The position numbers and the translations under genes were made by a program. A DNA stretch of 64,000 nucleotides from Benincasa hispida (Eukaryota; Streptophyta; Magnoliopsida; Cucurbitales; Cucurbitaceae): assembly GCF_009727055.1 (NCBI RefSeq), contig NC_052356.1, positions 5,449,363-5,513,362 of the forward strand, read 5' to 3'. Below, one piece after another: positions 58,431 to 64,000 of this stretch. How positions within the stretch are numbered: the stretch's first letter is position 1; each line of letters opens with the position of its first letter. Below the pieces are notes generated by a model, which was not told the DNA's origin, did no database searches, and saw only the letters and a list, made by a program, of their open reading frames with translations.

Positions 58431-60917
58431 TGAGGTTAGTTTCACCTGTCATTAATTTTACAGGAATGGTGTTGTGCCATAAATATTTACTTGCAATTCT
58501 GTGATATTTATAGTAATTTGACCTTAGTAAAAACACTTTTAATATATAATGAACCAAACAAATTTATATACAAAATACTTTTGAGAAAAAAATTTCACAT
58601 ATGAGTATTTTTATTTTACACTGTTTTTATAAAAAATGTTTAAATGAAAATTAATTTTCGAATAATATATTTTTTGAAGTCAATCAAACAAACCATTAAT
58701 TGGTTTTTAACGGATGAGAAACGTGTGTGAAACACGAGTTGAACTTGGTGATTGAATCTTGAAAGCTTAAAACTTCAAAATTCTTTCATTTGTCTTCTTG
58801 ATGTTATCCGTTGGTTTCAAAACGTTTTTGGAGGCTTCAGAAAAGGTGCGACTAAGGGTGTGTTTGTAATACATTTTCAAGTGTTTAATTTAAAAATTAA
58901 GTTATTTTGAAAGAAATTGGAATGTGTGGTAATCACTCAAAATTACTTTTCAAGCGTATTTTAGTTATTTTTTTTTTTAATAAAAATCGTTTAAATAAAA
59001 ATGAGTTTTTTTTAAAAAAATACTTTTTTTTAAATCAATCCAAATGTGCTCTAACACTATATAGGCAAACTTGAGAAATAGCTAAAAAGTTGTTTTTCAC
59101 ATAATATTCAGACAGTTAACCTTAATTCAAACTCGTTTTGAAGTGAGGAATTGGATCATGCAACATGTTTTTAGTTTTCATTTTGAAAAAATAGGCAAAT
59201 AAAAAAAAATTAGAAAAATAGCATCTAACACCCAACTCAAGTGCATATACATTTCTTGATGCATCAAGAATGCCCTCAAAATGAAGACTTTTGTTTCCTT
59301 TAATTAAAATATTTGTATCCAAATATCCATGTCCATATATTTCAAATATTCAAATACTAATTTCAAATTTTAATTTGATATTGAAGATTTGAAAAATTAC
59401 ATAAGATTTTGATATAATATTTGGTAAAGATAACTGAATTTAGAAATTTTGAAAACATATAAGATTTGGTGGGTGAAAAATAACTAGTTTAACGAGTTTC
59501 TAAAAAGCATGCTATTTTTGAAAAGTAAAAACTTGAAAGATCTATTTTTGACAAATTTTCAATTAATTATGTTTGGTTGTGCATAAAAAATGTTATCAGA
59601 ATTTTATGAAAAAAATTAGGAAAATTTTTATAAATAGAAAAATCCCAAAAATATTTACACTTTATAGCAAAAAATTTCAAAAATGCACTTTTGGAACTTT
59701 TTGTTGTGTAAATATTTCTAAATATTTTTTTATATTTAAGAAAACCTTCAAAAATAATGTTTATATTTAGTTTATGAAATTAAGACGGACAGTTTATATA
59801 ATTTAACAGATTAATTAATTAAACAATAAATATCATTCAATATATTGATAAAAATATTAATTGATTAAGAATCGATAATAACTTAATTACAAATATTCAA
59901 TAATTTATAATTAAAATTAATCAATTAATATATTTAATGAGTAACATACTAATTATAATCTAATACTTAATCATTTTTGATTAATTAAGTTCATTAGAAT
60001 TTTAATTTTAATTAAATAATATAAGAACATATATTTTAATAAACAATATATTATATAAAAAGTGAAAAAATTAGATAAAAATATGATATGTCAATAAAGA
60101 ATATTAAAAAAAGTTTTATAAATATGATATGTTAATAAGGAATGAAGTATTAACTTATTATAAATAATCAATAATGCTCATATGTTCATAATGAATGATC
60201 AAGTTAAAATTAATCTCAATAAATAATTATTTGATTATTAAAAATAATAAATAATCAATTATCATTATTAATAAATGAATTTTTGTATCAACTAAATTTA
60301 ACTAGTCCTAGTTTATTAATTAAATATATTTAAGATATTGTTAGCTAATTAATTAATAATTTATGTAACTAAGTAATTGTATTCATCTGATAAACTTTTA
60401 TTGTAAAAATAAATTAAATAAGCGTTTTAATAGATTATTATTGAGTGTTTAAAACAACTATTTATATTAGCTTTGTTAAATTAATATTAATTAATTAATT
60501 AACTATATTTCAACTGAAATTATATATAAAATGATAAAAGAAAATGGAAAAAAGAGAAAAGAGGGAAAAAAAACAATTATTGTTTGCGGGGAAAGAGAAT
60601 AGTTGGAAATAACTCATTCCTAGGCAAAATGTTAAAAATTGTGAAACAAACGTGAATTTTAGATGTCCAAAGAGTTGGGAAAACTGTGTCAATTACCATC
60701 TAACAAAACGACCTCTAAGGGGATGTTTGACCCAAAGAGTTGGAAAAGTGGTTAATAATATGAATACTGTACCAATCGAGCTACGTTCTTGTTGACAAGA
60801 ATTTTGATAATTCTCTATTGATTTCTCTTCCTATTCAGTTATTTCCAATTAAGTGGATAATAAACTTTTTCTTTCTTTTTCTTTTCTTTTTTTTTTTTTT
60901 AAATTAAAATCCAACGT
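58431..60917. other. AT-rich intergenic DNA; dispersed repeat at 58500-58665
   Basis: The 58500-58665 stretch resembles 5070-5225. 59800-60530 is extremely AT-rich (ATTAATTAAT words). No coding region is supported. Confidence 0.55.
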
Positions 60918-60930
60918 TGATATCAGAGCC
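60918..60930 (+). promoter_or_regulatory. Degenerate primer-binding site
   Basis: TGATATCAGAGCC differs from the usual TGGTATCAGAGCC at one base and follows a pyrimidine-rich stretch of the kind that ends LTRs. It suggests an old plus-strand LTR element. Neither LTR could be bounded. Confidence 0.45.
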
Positions 60931-61799
60931 AGGTTGCAAGGGCTCTAGTATTGTTTATGTACTTTTTCTTTGAATTTAAAGTATGAATGCTAAGAACTCT
61001 TTAATCACATCTTTTTGTATATCCATCGAAGTGTGATGAAATTTGGAAAATTGTCAGAAATAGCACGTTTAGATTTTCACCTTACAAAAACTAGCATGTT
61101 TTTTGAAAAATCTCCTCTGTCCATCTCGAATGAGATCGACCACCGAGAATTAGTTAAAAAAATCAAATTTTCTAACTTATTGATTGTTTTGGGCCTTTTT
61201 GGTATATCTCGCATGATTATAAATCGAGATTTGTTATTGGCATGTTAAGTTCATTTATTTCAAGTTTTGATATCTCCTTGTCTATTTTTTTAATCGATTA
61301 AATTACATGAGTGTTATTGATAAATTATATGCTTAATTTGGTTGAGTATAGAAGAAGTTAGGACCATTTGAATTTCTGGAAGCATTTACCATTTTTTGCA
61401 ACTTTTTTTTGCAACTTTTTTTTGGTACATTGTCTTCACTATTTTTGTGTGTGTCATAATCGTTCGTTGATTAATTTTGTATTTGTTATAGAAACTATGC
61501 GAATGATAAAGATACCAAAAATAATTTGTACAAAAGTTCAAAGGATTAATGTGAAAAAAAAAAAAACAATAAAAGATTTGAATGTGCTTTGAATTAGATT
61601 TGATGCATATAGTCAAGCATGTTATCATAGTGAATGGCAAGTTCCAAAAGATTATTTGGGAAGGTCTTCTAGCAATTGACAAAAGACTGAGTGTCTTTAG
61701 ATTACTTTTGCTCGTTGAAAGTCTAAGAAACCTTCTAGATCACATCTCTAACAAACTGGAAGGTGGATTTCGTCGTCCAAATTCGCTCTAGGTAATTTT
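60931..61799 (+). other. Possible decayed retroelement interior; no domain recognised
   Basis: Small open frames (61015-61248, 61582-61791) follow the primer-binding-site-like word. I recognise no gag or pol motif, so this remains a guess from position. Confidence 0.25.
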
Positions 61800-64000
61800 G
61801 TTGAATCCACCACTACAAACTAGTCTTAGTGGCAAGATACGGTCGAACATAGGGAGTTCTTGAATTTCTCAATTAAATGATTTATAACCCGAGGGTAACC
61901 GATAGGAGGGGGAATTGGTTTTGATGCAATAAGTCGAAAGTGCATAAAACAAAAGACAAAGAGCAAAGAGTTAAAATTCAATATTAAAAAGTCTAGCTTG
62001 GATTAAACGGAATTTCCTATTAATGCATTTGATCATAGAATTCTCATCACAAAAGTTAAGTAATTTTTTTTACCCAACCAAATCAATTGGAAAATCCTAT
62101 TGATTTGTCTCACTCAACTAATTAATACCAATTGAACCATTGAAAAACATGCAAACTCAATTAGTACTAACTGCATTAAGTTTTAGGGCAAAGTTAGGTT
62201 GAATATCTAATTTCAAGCGCTTAATTAAATACTCAGTTGGTAAAATTCTAAGTCGGTTAGTAAAATACTCATTCACAAGCTAACCTAACTTATTGCTTCT
62301 TGGAATTAACATATAACAAAGTCTCACGAGCCATACATTAATTCAAAGCAGTAATCATACATCCACAAGCGCTCGATAATATGATCAAAATATAAATTCA
62401 AATAGAATTGAATCCAACAATTACAGAACTTAGTTAAAAAAATTCACAAATATATTAAAATAAGGGAAAATCTTTACTCAAGCTAGAAACGATTACCTTA
62501 GCCCATAATCGACATATTTGACATCGTTTAACTTGATTACAGAAAGAAGATGGAAAGAACTATAAAATCTAATACTGTAGATTGATAGAGGATGGAAAAA
62601 ATGAAGAAAAAAAGAGTGGTAATACGCCCAAAATGGCCACTCGGATCAAAAGATATGACCTAAAAACCGAAGTACAACTTTTATACCGTCGCAACGCTAT
62701 CAAAATACTTTGCCTCAATGGCCATTTCATAATTTTGACATCTTTTGACCTAATTGATTCATTAGGACTCCAAATTGATTTGTTTTAGCTCCATTTACTT
62801 CCTAACGCTCGATTCTACCTCTTTGACGATCGAAACCTATAAAACCAATAAATAAACACATAAAATCCAAGAACAATCTCGAATTAAGTGGAGCAAGATA
62901 GCACATTTTTGATACTATCAAACACCCCTAACTTAATTCTTGATCGTCTTCGAGCAAGGTAGAAATAAGCAATCAGTCACACAAATACATGCTCACTCAA
63001 GTTGCATGGTTCGTTACTCAAGTCTCAACAATCTCCTAGAATTTAACTTGCACTTAACAATGAAATCAAATTATAATCAGTCAATGAAGCACGTCTTAAA
63101 ACTTATACCAGACTTACTCATGTAAGAGTGAGTTCAAAGCCCTCTAATTAAGTCCTAGTATCTCAAAATAGCATTATATGACCTTCACTTTGTTTTCCCC
63201 TATACTGGCTCATGCACTAACCATCAAGTGTAAAAAAAAAAATAAAAAAAAATAAAAAAATAAAATAAAATCAAAGTATCAATATTTCAATTGGGGTGCT
63301 TGAAATTAAACTCTAAGGTACCCAAACTTGCATCTATTTTACCTAAGGGAGTTAGCTTTCACACATCAATGCAAGGAACTATACTCACTCTTTTCTCGCA
63401 AGTGTCCTAACTAATCATAGTAAAGGTAGCTCTTTCAACCCTTAGTCATGCATAACATTACAAGTTAATTTTCTTTTCAGCACAACAAATAGATCAACTA
63501 ATTCAAAACAGGCATATAAAACATTTTTACTCCTCAGTATTACATTACAACCTACCATGCAAAACACTACCTAATCAGTGAGGCCTATTAGAGTAACAAC
63601 AAAAATAAAAGCTACTAAGACAAAGAACTTAAACGTGCATGAAAAGTAAGAAATTTTTTAAAAAAGGGCTATAAATCATGATTATTCATTTCAAACATCA
63701 TTTCAAACAAGAAAAATCACAAGGGAGTGTGTCGTCGACTAGTCATTATAATGAACCAACAAAAATGAGCAAACAAGCATAAAAAGAAGACAAATAGCCC
63801 GAGCTCAGATGCTCAAGGGTTCCAAACAGAACACAGACATCCCTCACCCCCAACTTAAAATCCTACATTGTCCACAATGTGATAAAGAAATATAAAAAGA
63901 GGGACAAAATAAAAGGAAAACAAAAATGTTCTTTGAAATTTTGGCACACTAGATGGCAGTGATATTTGGCTCATTAAAGAATATTTTTCTCCATCTTATC
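61800..64000 (-). mobile_element. Probable Tat/Athila-like Ty3 element fragment (non-coding part)
   Basis: Words such as CACCCCTAACTTAATTC (about 62925) and CACCCCCAACTTAAAATCC (about 63846), and a GGTCGAACATAGGGAG word (about 61842), resemble untranslated and LTR parts of plant Tat/Athila elements on the opposite strand. No protein domain or LTR pair is visible in the window, and the element may continue to the right. Confidence 0.35.

Overview
The window is nuclear DNA from a flowering plant, most likely a dicot. It is AT-rich and intron-containing, it carries a plant-type pheophorbide a oxygenase gene and plant histone H2B genes, and it is packed with plant transposons. The repeat vocabulary (dispersed GATAGA-type palindromes, long copia LTRs) resembles what I associate with Cucurbitaceae. 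That family assignment is an inference and not proven here.

Three host loci are recognisable. (1) The minus-strand 5' half of PAO (four exons between 2763 and 282) runs off the left edge. (2) Two nearly identical intronless histone H2B genes (7715-8143 and 15681-16109, both minus) each lie in a homologous block of about 2 kb. Their promoters carry a plant histone Type I element, perfect in copy 2 and with one mismatch in copy 1. (3) A FAR1-RELATED SEQUENCE gene, closest to FRS11, is broken. Its 5' exons lie at 33319-35283 and its last exon at 58059-58430, 22.8 kb apart. It has several frameshifts and a stop, and the exon for the SWIM zinc finger cannot be found.

The rest is transposon sediment. 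Between 18.5 and 23.9 kb three LTRs sit inside one another: an outer LTR of about 1.8 kb, a relative of the same family, then a 1,666-bp solo LTR with a GTATC target duplication. A GC-richer block at 25.6-26.8 kb is full of ACGCAT words and contains four 33-bp tandem repeats. Between 29.8 and 30.9 kb are two small inverted-repeat elements with target duplications: a foldback element and a hAT-type MITE.

Inside the broken FRS gene (35.9-57.1 kb) a minus-strand LINE can be read across three later insertions. These are a 5,529-bp copia element (TSD TGTTT), a 2,937-bp non-autonomous LTR element (TSD CAATC), and an 11.3-kb Mutator-like element (9-bp TSD, one mismatch). The MULE is the most unusual object. 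Its terminal inverted repeats are about 2.4 kb long and each contains most of a transposase gene, so the element is nearly a palindrome. One arm was then hit by a copia-derived composite whose two LTRs face each other in inverted orientation, and the other arm preserves the empty target site.

The right end (58.4-64 kb) is AT-rich, with a degenerate primer-binding site and sequence resembling Tat/Athila-type Ty3 elements. I found no CRISPR, rRNA, or convincing tRNA gene. Apart from the PAO exons and the two H2B genes, nothing looks like an intact protein-coding gene. The LTR, TIR and TSD coordinates come from reading the sequence directly. Family names rest on recognised protein motifs without a database search.
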